Shown piece by piece: positions 16,380-24,813 of a stretch of 64,000 nt of DNA. The notes under the pieces are model-generated. The model did no database searches, was not told where the DNA came from, and was given only the letters and a program-made list of their open reading frames with translations. Each line of letters opens with the position of its first letter. Positions within the stretch are counted from its first letter, which is position 1. A program made the position numbers and the translations under genes. Source of the stretch: Aquipuribacter nitratireducens (GTDB taxonomy: Bacteria; Actinomycetota; Actinomycetes; Actinomycetales; JBBAYJ01); the NCBI RefSeq assembly GCF_037860835.1, contig NZ_JBBEOG010000010.1, positions 1 to 64,000 on the forward strand. The letters run 5' to 3'.

Positions 16380-17539
16380 CGGCCCCGCCGGCGCACCCCC
16401 GCACCGTCGTCGTCACCAACGACTTCCCGCCGCGCTCCGGGGGGATCGAGACCTACGTCGCGGCGCTGCTCGCCCGGCTCGACCCGGACCGCCTCGTCGT
16501 GCACGCGTGCGCCCCGGACGGCGGCGGACCCGGCCTCAGGGAGGCCGCCGAGCACGACGCCCGGCTGCCGTTCCGGGTGGTGCGCGACCCCGACCGGACG
16601 CTCCTGCCGTCGCCGGCCCTGGCGGCACGCGTCCGCCGCACGGTGTCCGCCGCCGCGGCCGAGGCCGTGTGGTTCCCGTCGGCGGCACCGCTCGGCCTGC
16701 TCGGTCATGCCGTGCGTACGGCCGGCGTACGCCGGGTCGTCGCGAGCGCCCACGGGCACGAGGTGTGGTGGGCCCGCGTGCCGGGCAGCCGCGCGGCCCT
16801 GCGGCGGCTGGGGGACGCCGTCGACGTCGTGACGTTCGACAGCGCCGTGGTGCGTCGGCCGATCGCGACGGCCCTGTCGCTGGCCGCGCGCGCGCGGACG
16901 GCGCAGCTGCGGCCCGGGGTCGACGCGACCCGCTTCCGCGCGACGGAGCGGACCGGGTGGCGCGCCCCCGGGGCGCCGGTCGTCCTCTGCCTGTCGCGCG
17001 CCGTCCCCCGCAAGGGCCACGGGCGGCTGCTCGCCGTGTGGCCCGAGGTCCGGCGGCGGCACCCCGGCGCCCGGCTCCTGCTCGCCGGCGGGGGGCCGCT
17101 CGTGCCGCGCCTGCGTGCCCGGGCGGCGCAGGTGCCCGGCGCGGAGGTCCTCGGGCGCGTCCCCGACGCGGACCTGCCGGGCCTCTACGCGGCCGCCGAC
17201 GTCTTCGTCCTGCCGGTCGCGGACCGCCTGGGTGGTCTCGTCACGGAGTCGCTCGGCATCGTGCTCCTCGAGGCCGCCGCAGCCGGCCTGCCCGTGGTCG
17301 CCGGTCGAGCCGGCGGCACCGTGGAGGCGGTCCTCGACGACCGGACGGGGGTCCTGCTCGACGCCCGGGACCCCGCGGCCCTCGCCGCCGCCGTCGTGGA
17401 CCTGCTCGACGATCCCGGCCGCGCCGCCGCCATGGGCGCCGCCGGTGCGTCCTGGGTGCGGCGCGCGTGGGACTGGGACGTGACGGCTCAGCGGCTCGCG
17501 GCGCTGCTGTCGGGCGAACCCGTACCGCGCTGGGGCTGA
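16376..17539 (+). CDS. pimB: GT4 glycosyltransferase, PimB-like mannosyltransferase
   Basis: The GT-B fold glycosyltransferase (387 aa) opens with TNDFPPRSGGIETYVAALL, the N-terminal glycine loop of GT4 enzymes. The C-terminal donor domain has LSRAVPRKGH, LLLAGGGP, and the EX7E-like stretch ESLGIVLLEAAAAGLPVV. Sequence style and position (between the DnaQ-UvrC-like gene and fadD) match the phosphatidylinositol monomannoside mannosyltransferase PimB' (Rv2188c). It would add the second mannose to PIM at the cytosolic membrane face. The GTG at 16376 overlaps the peptidase stop. The 3' end overlaps the convergent membrane gene by 52 nt. Confidence 0.85.
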   Translation: MTAPPAHPRTVVVTNDFPPRSGGIETYVAALLARLDPDRLVVHACAPDGGGPGLREAAEHDARLPFRVVRDPDRTLLPSPALAARVRRTVSAAAAEAVWFPSAAPLGLLGHAVRTAGVRRVVASAHGHEVWWARVPGSRAALRRLGDAVDVVTFDSAVVRRPIATALSLAARARTAQLRPGVDATRFRATERTGWRAPGAPVVLCLSRAVPRKGHGRLLAVWPEVRRRHPGARLLLAGGGPLVPRLRARAAQVPGAEVLGRVPDADLPGLYAAADVFVLPVADRLGGLVTESLGIVLLEAAAAGLPVVAGRAGGTVEAVLDDRTGVLLDARDPAALAAAVVDLLDDPGRAAAMGAAGASWVRRAWDWDVTAQRLAALLSGEPVPRWG

Positions 17540-18729
17540 CCGAGCGCCTCGGGTGCCGGGTGGGCCGCGCCGCCGCGGGCGGTGACGAGCAGCCGGCCTG
17601 CGAGCGCGAGGAGCAGGACGTTGCGCGTGAGCAGCGTCCACGCGGCGAGCTGCCCGTCGCCCACGAGGCCACCCCACTGCAGGGGGAACGTGAGGTGCGA
17701 CAGGAGCACGACGACGCCGACGAGCGGGAGCGTCCGCCGGGCGAGGTCGCCGTCGCGGCCGGGGAGGACCGCCGCGACCGCGGCCCCGCCGACGAGCCAC
17801 AGCACGAACTGGGTGCTGAGCAGGGGGCTGGTCGCGAGCAGCGCCGTCACCGCGACGTACCACCGCAGCGCGGGCGCGCGGTGTCGCGACGACCACAGCC
17901 CGGCCCCCACCGCGGTCACCATGAGCAGGGGCGCGACGACGGCGAGCACCTCGGTGCCGGGCTCGAGCACCTCGTAGGTGCCGTTGACGAAGTCGCCGTC
18001 CACCGTGCCGCCCAGCGCCTGCTGCAGCGTCCACGGCAGGGCCAGCACGGACTCGACCTGGATGCCGCGACCGGACAGGTTCGCCACGAAGCCCCAGGCG
18101 TCGTCGAGGAGCAGCGTGAGGACGAGAGCGAGGAGGAGGCCTGCGCCGACCGCCCCCGCGAGCCAGCGGCGCTCGCGCAGGAACAGCAGCCCGAGCACGA
18201 CGGGCCACGCCTTGACCGCCGTGCCGAGGGCGGCGAGGACCCCGGCGAGCACCGGTCGGGCGGCGGCGAGGAGCAGGGCGCCGGCGGCCGCGGCGACCGG
18301 CAGCAGGTCGAGGCGGGCCCACGCGATGAGCCCCAGGAGCGGCACGAGCACCACCCACGCCCACGCCCCGGTCCGGTGGCCGCCCTCCCGCACGACCGCC
18401 CGCAGGAGGAGGGCGAGGACGGCGAGGTCGGCGGCGAGGACGAGCAGGACGAACCCGGAGCCGAACGACCCGGGCAGGGCGTCGGCGAGGAGGAGGACCG
18501 GCGCCGCCAGCGGCGGGTACATCCACGTGACGCCGTCCGGCATGGCGCCGGTGTCACGGATCTGCTGGGCCCAGAACTCGTAGAGGGCGAGGTCCCCCCA
18601 CGCGAGCGAGCGTCCGACGAAGTCGTCGGCCGCGTACAGCACCACCATGAGGACGCGCGCGGCGACCCACCCGAGGATCAGCAGGGGGACGGTGTGGCGT
18701 CGTGCCGGCTGGGCCGGCGGGGTCGTCAC
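17488..18729 (-). CDS. polytopic membrane glycosyltransferase, GT87-like
   Basis: The 413-aa protein has about ten membrane helices. An acidic residue sits in the first extracytoplasmic loop (RSLAWGDLALYEFWAQQIRDTG), followed by PPLAAPVLLLADALPG, the layout of polyprenyl-phosphate-mannose-dependent GT-C enzymes (GT87). Such enzymes mannosylate lipoglycans or proteins outside the membrane. The GTG at 18729 overlaps the stop of a Flp pilin gene (GTGA), so it is translationally coupled to the pilus operon. Its last 17 codons overlap the 3' end of pimB on the other strand. Confidence 0.75.
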   Translation of the reverse strand: MTTPPAQPARRHTVPLLILGWVAARVLMVVLYAADDFVGRSLAWGDLALYEFWAQQIRDTGAMPDGVTWMYPPLAAPVLLLADALPGSFGSGFVLLVLAADLAVLALLLRAVVREGGHRTGAWAWVVLVPLLGLIAWARLDLLPVAAAAGALLLAAARPVLAGVLAALGTAVKAWPVVLGLLFLRERRWLAGAVGAGLLLALVLTLLLDDAWGFVANLSGRGIQVESVLALPWTLQQALGGTVDGDFVNGTYEVLEPGTEVLAVVAPLLMVTAVGAGLWSSRHRAPALRWYVAVTALLATSPLLSTQFVLWLVGGAAVAAVLPGRDGDLARRTLPLVGVVVLLSHLTFPLQWGGLVGDGQLAAWTLLTRNVLLLALAGRLLVTARGGAAHPAPEALGQPQRGTGSPDSSAASR

Positions 18730-18947
18730 GGAGTGGTGGGGCAGTTCTCCGTCCCCTCGGCGCCGGGGCTGGCGGCCTGCAGGGCGGTGCACCCCGTGGT
18801 GAAGAGCGTGTCACGCACGATGCCACCGAACGCGATGGTCGTGGCGAGGAGCACCGCGCCGACCGCGGCGATGAGGAGGCCGTACTCGACCGCGGACGCG
18901 CCGTCGTCACGCCTCACGCGTCGCCACCACCTCATGACCTCAACCAT
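18726..18947 (-). CDS. flp: Flp-type pilin (first copy)
   Basis: The 73-aa prepilin has a short basic leader, then G16 followed by ASAVEYGLLIAAVGAVLL. This is the Flp consensus G-(A/S)4-E-Y with glutamate at mature position 5 and tyrosine at 6, running into a hydrophobic assembly helix. The C-terminus carries two cysteines (TTGCTALQ and ENCPTTP) absent from the second copy, which could form a disulfide. The ATG at 18947 is used here; a second ATG at 18935 is possible. The gene overlaps the GT87-like gene by 4 nt. Confidence 0.88.
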   Translation of the reverse strand: MVEVMRWWRRVRRDDGASAVEYGLLIAAVGAVLLATTIAFGGIVRDTLFTTGCTALQAASPGAEGTENCPTTP

Positions 18948-18989
18948 GACACATCGTCTGCCTGCCTGTTGCCGGTTCCTGGGGGACTG

Positions 18990-19199
18990 TCAGCCACCGG
19001 TGGTGACGCCGCCGCCGGTGCCACCGGGGATGGTGCCCAGCTCGTCGTTGACGCCAGTGAAGATGCTGTTGAGCTGACCGCCGAGCAGGACGACCACCGT
19101 GATGATGACGGCGGCGATCGCGGCGACGAGCAGGCCGTACTCGACGGCGGATGCGCCGGCGTCGCGGCGGGCGGTGAGGGTCCGAATCCGAGCCAGCAT
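18990..19199 (-). CDS. flp: Flp-type pilin (second copy)
   Basis: The 69-aa prepilin has a leader ending in G15 and the mature start ASAVEYGLLVAAIAAVIITVVVLL (E20, Y21). It is the major-pilin form, with a Gly/Thr-rich tail. The ATG at 19199 is chosen over upstream in-frame codons because a GGAAGGA ribosome binding site lies 7 nt before it. It precedes the other pilin by 42 nt on the same strand and was probably duplicated from it. Cleavage needs a TadV/CpaA-type peptidase, which is not in this window. Confidence 0.9.
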   Translation of the reverse strand: MLARIRTLTARRDAGASAVEYGLLVAAIAAVIITVVVLLGGQLNSIFTGVNDELGTIPGGTGGGVTTGG

Positions 19200-19311
19200 G
19201 ATGCGGTCCTTCCGTGCGAATCGGACGTGCAGGTCCAGGGGGATGACGGCCTGCACACCCAGCATGCGGGTGGTCACGCTCCGCCGACATCAGTGGTTCG
19301 TACCGGCTTCG

Positions 19312-19331
19312 CATCCTCCGTTCGGAGGATG
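19312..19331 (-). terminator. hairpin between the response regulator and the pilin genes
   Basis: CATCCTCC (19312-19319) pairs with GGAGGATG (19324-19331) around a GTTC loop, 20 nt after the response-regulator stop on the minus strand. No U-tract follows. It may terminate or attenuate the kinase-regulator transcript, leaving the abundant pilins with their own transcription. Confidence 0.45.
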
Positions 19332-19351
19332 GCAGGTGCGACGCCCCCGTG

Positions 19352-20092
19352 TCAGGTCGCCTCGCGGTCGGGGTCCGGGGTGACGAGGCCGAGGCGGACC
19401 GCCTTCATGACGGCCTGCGCCCGGTTCGTCGCGCCGAGCTTGTCGTAGATCTTGCCGATGTGGGTCTTGATCGTCGACTCGCTGATGAAGAGACGACGCC
19501 CGATCTGGCCCGCGGACAGGCCGTCGGCGAGCAGGTGGAGCACCTCGGTCTCCCGCGGCGACAGGGACGGCCCGGGGGGCGTGCTGAGCCGGCGCTGCAT
19601 GGCGCCGGCGAGGTCGGCGGCGGAGAACGAACGCGGCGCGACGACGGCGTGCCGCGCCGCGGCGACGACGTCGTCGCTCGGGGCGTCCTTGTTGACGAAC
19701 GCGCTCGCGCCCGCCTCCAGCGCCCCGAGGAGGTGCTCGTCGCCGGCGTACATCGTGAGGACGACGATGCCCATGTCGGGGGCGACCGAGCGGACCGCGC
19801 GCGCGAGGTCGATCCCGCTGCCGTCGGGCAGCCGGACGTCCGTCACGAGCACGTCGGGGCGCTCGCGGGCGACGAGGTCGCGTCCGGTGGCGACGCTGCC
19901 GGCCTCCCCGACGACGACGAAGTCCCCGGCTCGCTCGAAGGCGCGCCGCAGGCCCTGTCGGATGAGCTCGTGGTCGTCGACGATCGCGACCCGGGTCGCG
20001 TCGTCGGGCACCACGTCGCCCGCGCGCCGTCGCGGCGCCCCCTGCGCCGCGGCCCCGTCCGGGCCGCGTCCCTCGCTGGCGTCGTCCGTCAT
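19352..20092 (-). CDS. LuxR/NarL-family response regulator
   Basis: The 246-aa protein has an N-terminal receiver (acidic pair D39/D40, phospho-acceptor D85 in DVLVTDVRLPDGSG, lysine in ASAFVNKDAPSDD). A C-terminal LuxR-type HTH follows, from about residue 180 (LSPRETEVLHLLADGLSAGQIGRRLFISESTIKTHIGKIYDKL). The ATG at 20092 overlaps the kinase stop (ATGA), so the two are a co-translated pair. It lies between the Tad assembly genes and the pilin genes, which makes pilus expression its likeliest target. Confidence 0.92.
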   Translation of the reverse strand: MTDDASEGRGPDGAAAQGAPRRRAGDVVPDDATRVAIVDDHELIRQGLRRAFERAGDFVVVGEAGSVATGRDLVARERPDVLVTDVRLPDGSGIDLARAVRSVAPDMGIVVLTMYAGDEHLLGALEAGASAFVNKDAPSDDVVAAARHAVVAPRSFSAADLAGAMQRRLSTPPGPSLSPRETEVLHLLADGLSAGQIGRRLFISESTIKTHIGKIYDKLGATNRAQAVMKAVRLGLVTPDPDREAT

Positions 20093-21744
20093 CCCACCGT
20101 CCCCGTCTCCTCGTCCCACCTGCCGAGGGTCACCTCTACCACGGTGCCCCCGCCGTTGCGCTCCCCGACGTGCAGCTCCCCGCCGATCCGCCGTACCCGC
20201 TCCCGCATGCCCCGCAGCCCCATGGACCCCGGCCCGGCCGGCCGGGGTCCCACCCCGTCGTCGGCCACGCGCAGCCACGCTCGCGGGGCCTCGACCGTGC
20301 ACTCCACCCAGAGGTTGCCGGCCTGCGCGTGCTTGCGGACGTTCGTGATGGCCTCCTGCGCGATCCGGAGGAGCTCGACCTCGACCGTGGGGGGCAGCCG
20401 CTCCCCGAACTCGTCGAGGACGGTGTGGACGACGAGCTCGGACTGCTGCCCGACCCGCTGCACGTGCTCGCTGAGGGCCGTGCCGAGGCCGACGGTGTCG
20501 TCGACACCGGCGCGCAGGTCGAAGATCGACAGCCGGAGGTCGCTGACGACGCGCCGGACGTGGTCCCGCATGCGGCGCAGCTCCTCGGCCTGCTGCGGGG
20601 GCACGTGGTCGACGACGTCGTCGAGGAGGTAGCCGAGGCTCGCGACCTCCTGGGCGATGCCGTCGTGGATCTCCCGGGCGAGGCGGAGTCGCTCGTCGAC
20701 GGTCGCGAGCCGGCGCACGTCGTCGAACAGCAGCGCCGCCGCGAGCTTCGGCCCGGTCTCCGCCACGGCGTCGCGGACGAGCACCTCGGCCCGCTCGTCG
20801 AGCGTCGTGCCGCGGACGCCGAGCACGGCCACGACGCGGTCCCCGACGGTCACCGGGAAGCCGTACGCCGAGGACCCGCCGTTGCTCCCGTCGTCGCGGA
20901 CGCGCTGCACGGACCGGGTGCGCCACGCCCGCGCCTCGGCGTCGTCCGGCGACGTGCCGATCGACGCGCCGGGTGAGGGGCCGTCGGGTGCGCCGGCCGC
21001 CGCGTCGGGGGTGCCGTCCTGGCGGGCCAGCGGCGAGAGGCGGTCGTCGCCGCTCACGACGGACAGCGTGCGGGAGCCATGGGGGTGCACCCGGGCGACG
21101 TCGTCGAGCAGGGCGGTCGCGAGCGTCGGCGGGTCGAGCCCCAGGCTGAGGTCCCGGGCGACCTCCTGCAGCTCGGTGAGCAGCCGGAACGCCTGCTCGT
21201 ACGCCGTGTCGCTGTACGTCTGGTTCTCGAGGGTGAGCCGCCGGACCCAGCCGGCGACCGCGCCGACCGCGGCGAGCGGCACGAGCCACAGCAGTGGCTG
21301 GGACATCCGGGAGGACAGCTCGGTGATGCCGTCGCCGGGCGTGCTCAGGACCCCGAGCGCCCAGCCGAGGCAGCCGGTCACGCCGCCCGCGGCGCCGACG
21401 AGGACCCCGCCGCGCAGCCCGACGGAGAAGACCGGCAGCAGGAGCAGGGGCAGGAAGAGGGGACCGAGGGGGCCGATGCTGCCGATGACGAGCCCGAGGA
21501 CCGCCGCCTCGGCGAAGGCCTGGACCATGCGTGCCGTCGGGCTCGGCAGGGGGATCGCGGCGAACGCGACGACGACGAGCAGCGCGATCGCGGGGCCGAG
21601 GACCTCCGCCTGCCCGACGGCGACGGCGACGACGGTGCCGACGACGAGGAGCGCACCGCGCAGCGCCAGGGGGAGCAGCGGGCCCTCCACGGTGCGGGGA
21701 CGCCTCACCGGCACACCGTGGCACACGGTCCGCCGCGGGGCCAC
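20089..21744 (-). CDS. membrane sensor histidine kinase (HisKA_3)
   Basis: The N-terminus has about five or six membrane helices (to roughly residue 165). A GAF-like region follows (about 205-345), then a NarL-type dimerisation domain with the phospho-histidine in REIHDGIAQEVASLGYLL, and an HATPase_c domain with N box (EAITNVRKHAQAG) and G1 box (VADDGVGP). The partner is the adjoining regulator, with an ATGA overlap. The start is uncertain: GTG 21744 gives 551 aa and GTG 21714 gives 541 aa, and neither has a strong ribosome binding site. Only 34 nt separate it from tadC, so it probably belongs to the pilus operon. Confidence 0.88.
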   Translation of the reverse strand: MAPRRTVCHGVPVRRPRTVEGPLLPLALRGALLVVGTVVAVAVGQAEVLGPAIALLVVVAFAAIPLPSPTARMVQAFAEAAVLGLVIGSIGPLGPLFLPLLLLPVFSVGLRGGVLVGAAGGVTGCLGWALGVLSTPGDGITELSSRMSQPLLWLVPLAAVGAVAGWVRRLTLENQTYSDTAYEQAFRLLTELQEVARDLSLGLDPPTLATALLDDVARVHPHGSRTLSVVSGDDRLSPLARQDGTPDAAAGAPDGPSPGASIGTSPDDAEARAWRTRSVQRVRDDGSNGGSSAYGFPVTVGDRVVAVLGVRGTTLDERAEVLVRDAVAETGPKLAAALLFDDVRRLATVDERLRLAREIHDGIAQEVASLGYLLDDVVDHVPPQQAEELRRMRDHVRRVVSDLRLSIFDLRAGVDDTVGLGTALSEHVQRVGQQSELVVHTVLDEFGERLPPTVEVELLRIAQEAITNVRKHAQAGNLWVECTVEAPRAWLRVADDGVGPRPAGPGSMGLRGMRERVRRIGGELHVGERNGGGTVVEVTLGRWDEETGTVG

Positions 21745-21778
21745 AGGCCTCGCCGTGCAGGTGGGCGGCGGCGGGCGG

Positions 21779-22726
21779 TCAGAGGCCGAGGAAGGAGGGC
21801 ACGGCCTGGATGGCGGCCGGGCCGATGATGACGACGAAGAGCGCCGGGAGGATCCCGAAGATGAGCGGGAACAGCACCTTGACCGGCACCTTCTGCGCCT
21901 CCTCCTCCGCCCGCTGGCTCCGCTTGACGCGCATGTCCTCGGCCTGGACCCGCAGCACGCCCGCCACCGGGACGCCGTACGCGTCGGCCTGGACCATCGC
22001 GGCGACGAACGAGCGGAGGTCCGGGACGTCCGTGCGGTCGGCCATGGCCCGCAGCGCGTCCATGCGACCGGTGCCGATCTGCATCTCCTGCAGCACGCGG
22101 GCGAGCTCCTGCCCGAGCGGCCCCTCGAGGTTGCGCGACACCCGGGCGAGGGCGGCGTCGAACCCGAGCCCGGACTCCACGGAGATCGTGAGGAGGTCGA
22201 GGGCGTCGGGCAGCTCCCTGAGGATGCGGTGCGAGCGGTCGTAGGCGAGCTGGTAGACGATGAGCGACGGCGTGGACCACGCGAGCCCGCCCAGCACGAG
22301 GAGCCCGAGCAGGGTCCGTGCGGGGCCGAGGTCGAACACGCTGGCGAGCAGCAGCGAGACGGTCACCGCGATGACGGTGAGGAGCACCCGCACCGACGCG
22401 ACACGGTCGAGGCTCCACGTCGGCGGGTTGCCGGCGAGGTCGAGGCGCCGCCGGATCCGTGCCGTCTGCGCCGAGGGCGTGAGCCGGCGGCCGAGCCCGG
22501 TGACGGCTCCGAGAGCGGGGGAGAGCACCCGGTCGGCGAAGGGAACCTGCAGCTCGCGCTCGCGCTGGTTGGGTCGCCCGGCGCTGGCGGACCCGACCGC
22601 CTCCAGCGACCGGCGCACCTGCGTGCGCCGCGGGTCGTACCCGACAGCGAGGCTCGCCCCTGCGACGAGGAGGCCGACGAAGACGGCGAGCGTGCCGAGG
22701 ACGACCGTCGGGTCCGCCGGGTTCAC
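21779..22726 (-). CDS. tadC: Tad secretion system inner-membrane protein TadC (T2SF)
   Basis: The 315-aa protein has an N-terminal membrane helix, a cytosolic T2SSF domain (PDALDLLTISVESGLGFDAALARVS), and two or three C-terminal helices (VLFPLIFGILPALFVVIIGPAAI). TadB and TadC form the platform on which the CpaF ATPase acts to polymerise Flp pilin. The GTG at 22726 overlaps the tadB stop (GTGA). The gene order CpaF-TadB-TadC is the standard one. Confidence 0.93.
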   Translation of the reverse strand: MNPADPTVVLGTLAVFVGLLVAGASLAVGYDPRRTQVRRSLEAVGSASAGRPNQRERELQVPFADRVLSPALGAVTGLGRRLTPSAQTARIRRRLDLAGNPPTWSLDRVASVRVLLTVIAVTVSLLLASVFDLGPARTLLGLLVLGGLAWSTPSLIVYQLAYDRSHRILRELPDALDLLTISVESGLGFDAALARVSRNLEGPLGQELARVLQEMQIGTGRMDALRAMADRTDVPDLRSFVAAMVQADAYGVPVAGVLRVQAEDMRVKRSQRAEEEAQKVPVKVLFPLIFGILPALFVVIIGPAAIQAVPSFLGL

Positions 22727-24813
22727 ACGTCGACCCTCGTGGCCCAGCGGAGCCCGAGGACCCCGAGCGCGAAGAGCACCCCGCCCACGCCGAGGAGCCC
22801 GAGCCCGAGGGGGCCGGCGACGAGGGGCCGCAGGTACTCCGGCTGCGCGATGCTGAGGTAGACCGTGAAGACGACGGGCAGCACCCCGATGATCCACGCG
22901 GACAGGCGCCCCTCGGCCGACAGGGCGTCGACCTGCCGCTGGAGGCGGGCCCGTTCGCGGATGGTGGCGCCGACGGTGTCGAGCACCTCCGAGAGGTTGC
23001 CGCCGACCTCGCGCTGGATGCGCATCGACATGACGACCCACCGGAAGTCCTGGCTCTGCATGCGGTCGGCGACGTGCTCGAGGGCGTCCTCCGGGGGGAC
23101 GCCCAGGCGGGCCTCGACGAGCGCCCGGTTGAGCTCGCCCCGCAACGGCTCCTGGCCCTCCCGCACCACCGACTCCATGGCCTGGGGGACGGAGAAGCCC
23201 GCGCGCAGGCCGGACGCCATGAGCCCCAGGGTGTCCGGCAGCGCCTGCACGAAGGCGCGTCGGCGTCGGGCCTTGCGGACCGACAGGTAGAGGGGCGGAC
23301 CGGCGAGGCCGAGCACGAGCCCGAGGACGGCGGCGAGCGGCGCGCCGGCCGACAGCACGAGGAGCAGCACGGCGGAGCCGGCCGCGGCGAGCACCTGGAG
23401 GATGAGCCACTCGCCGGGCCGCAGCGGCAGGTTCGCGGCCTCGAGGTCCGCCGCGAGCCGCGCGGTGGCGGGGCGCCGGCGCACGACCCGGTCGGCGAGC
23501 TCCACGGCGCCCCGCGCCACCGCGGAGTCCCCGAGCAGCGTGTGACCCGTCGGCGCGCCCGTGGCCGTGGTGCCGCGCGGTGGGGTGTGCTCGACGAGGG
23601 GCTGGACGCCGTGGGCGGCGAGGCTGCGGCGCCGACGGGCCTCGGGCGTGCTGCCCGCCCGCGCGAGCCGGCCGGTCGCGAGCGCGGCGACGAGCAGCGC
23701 CGCCCCGACCGCCGCGGCTGCGGCGGTGACGACGAGCGGGTCCGCCCGGGGTGCCGGCGGTGCCGCGACGTCGCGGACGACGAACGGCGCGGCGACCGCG
23801 CTGGGCCCTGTGGCATCGGTAGTCGGGCCGGTCGACGGCTCGGTCTCCGGGTCGTCGTCGGACCCCGCGGCCGGGACGAGCCGGAGGACCGCGCTGTCGG
23901 CGACCCTGCGGCCGTCGACGGTGGCCGTGACGACGATCTCTACGGTGCGCCCCAGCAGGTCGCGCGGTATCGGGACCTGAACCGCGACGTCCTGGGCGAG
24001 GGACTCCGCGACGGCGTCGAAGGCGGCGGCGAGCTGGGCGTCGTCGGCGGCGTCGACGACCGCACTCTCGGGGACGCCCGCGAGGAACGCCAGCCGGTCG
24101 GTGTCGGCCCGGTCGGTGAAGGCGATGGGGACGACCTGCGCCCCGGACGCCTCGACCTCGGTCGCGGCCTGGGCGGCGTTGAAGAAGCTGCCGGGGGACC
24201 CGTCGTCGGCCGCGGACTCGTCGCGGCCGTCCGTGAGGACGAGGAGCCGGTTGGTGCCCGTGTCGGGCAGGAGGCGGGTGGCGCGCACGACCGCGTCGTT
24301 GAGGGCGGTGCCCCCGGCGGCCTCGACGTCCTCCAGCGCCGTGACGAGCGCGGCGCGGTCCGTCGTCGGCGGGGAGACCACCTCGGGTGGCTGGCCGAAC
24401 GTCACGAGCCCGACCTCGACGGCGTCGTCGACCTGCTCGAGGAAGCCGAGGGCGGCCTCGCGGACGGCCTCGATGCCGTCGTCCTCGCGCAACGAGCCCG
24501 ACGTGTCGACGACGAGCACGACGGTGCGCTCGACCTGCTCGGCCGACCGGACGACGCGGTCCGGCAGCGGCACGGGCTCGCTGTCGGCGCCGAGCGGGCG
24601 GAGGCCGACCTCGACGGAGTCGGGGTCGAACCCGGCACCGGAGCCCTGCGCGGTGGAGAACGACAGCAGGAGGTCGCCGCCCTCGACGCGGGGCTGGGAG
24701 ATCGTCGCGCCGGCGTCGACGGGGGCCGTCGTCGCGCCGGCGGGCGCGACGCCGAGGACGGGGCCTGCGAGGGCGGCGAGCGCGCCGAGCAGCAGCGCAA
24801 CCGCCCGCCTCAT
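22723..24813 (-). CDS. tadB: von Willebrand A domain fused to TadB
   Basis: The 696-aa protein starts with a signal peptide (about residues 1-27). A vWA domain follows with a complete MIDAS: DTSGS (DxSxS), T in GGTALND, and D in LTDGRDES. Next come a beta-rich extracytoplasmic stretch and a Thr/Ser/Pro linker, a membrane helix (VVTAAAAAVGAALLVAAL), and then a full TadB/T2SF module (PDTLGLMASGLRAGFSVPQAMESV) with terminal helices. The vWA part thus lies outside the cell and the T2SF part inside. ATG 24813 overlaps the CpaF stop. A separate vWA protein joined to TadB by frameshift is excluded by the single open frame. Confidence 0.9.
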   Translation of the reverse strand: MRRAVALLLGALAALAGPVLGVAPAGATTAPVDAGATISQPRVEGGDLLLSFSTAQGSGAGFDPDSVEVGLRPLGADSEPVPLPDRVVRSAEQVERTVVLVVDTSGSLREDDGIEAVREAALGFLEQVDDAVEVGLVTFGQPPEVVSPPTTDRAALVTALEDVEAAGGTALNDAVVRATRLLPDTGTNRLLVLTDGRDESAADDGSPGSFFNAAQAATEVEASGAQVVPIAFTDRADTDRLAFLAGVPESAVVDAADDAQLAAAFDAVAESLAQDVAVQVPIPRDLLGRTVEIVVTATVDGRRVADSAVLRLVPAAGSDDDPETEPSTGPTTDATGPSAVAAPFVVRDVAAPPAPRADPLVVTAAAAAVGAALLVAALATGRLARAGSTPEARRRRSLAAHGVQPLVEHTPPRGTTATGAPTGHTLLGDSAVARGAVELADRVVRRRPATARLAADLEAANLPLRPGEWLILQVLAAAGSAVLLLVLSAGAPLAAVLGLVLGLAGPPLYLSVRKARRRRAFVQALPDTLGLMASGLRAGFSVPQAMESVVREGQEPLRGELNRALVEARLGVPPEDALEHVADRMQSQDFRWVVMSMRIQREVGGNLSEVLDTVGATIRERARLQRQVDALSAEGRLSAWIIGVLPVVFTVYLSIAQPEYLRPLVAGPLGLGLLGVGGVLFALGVLGLRWATRVDV

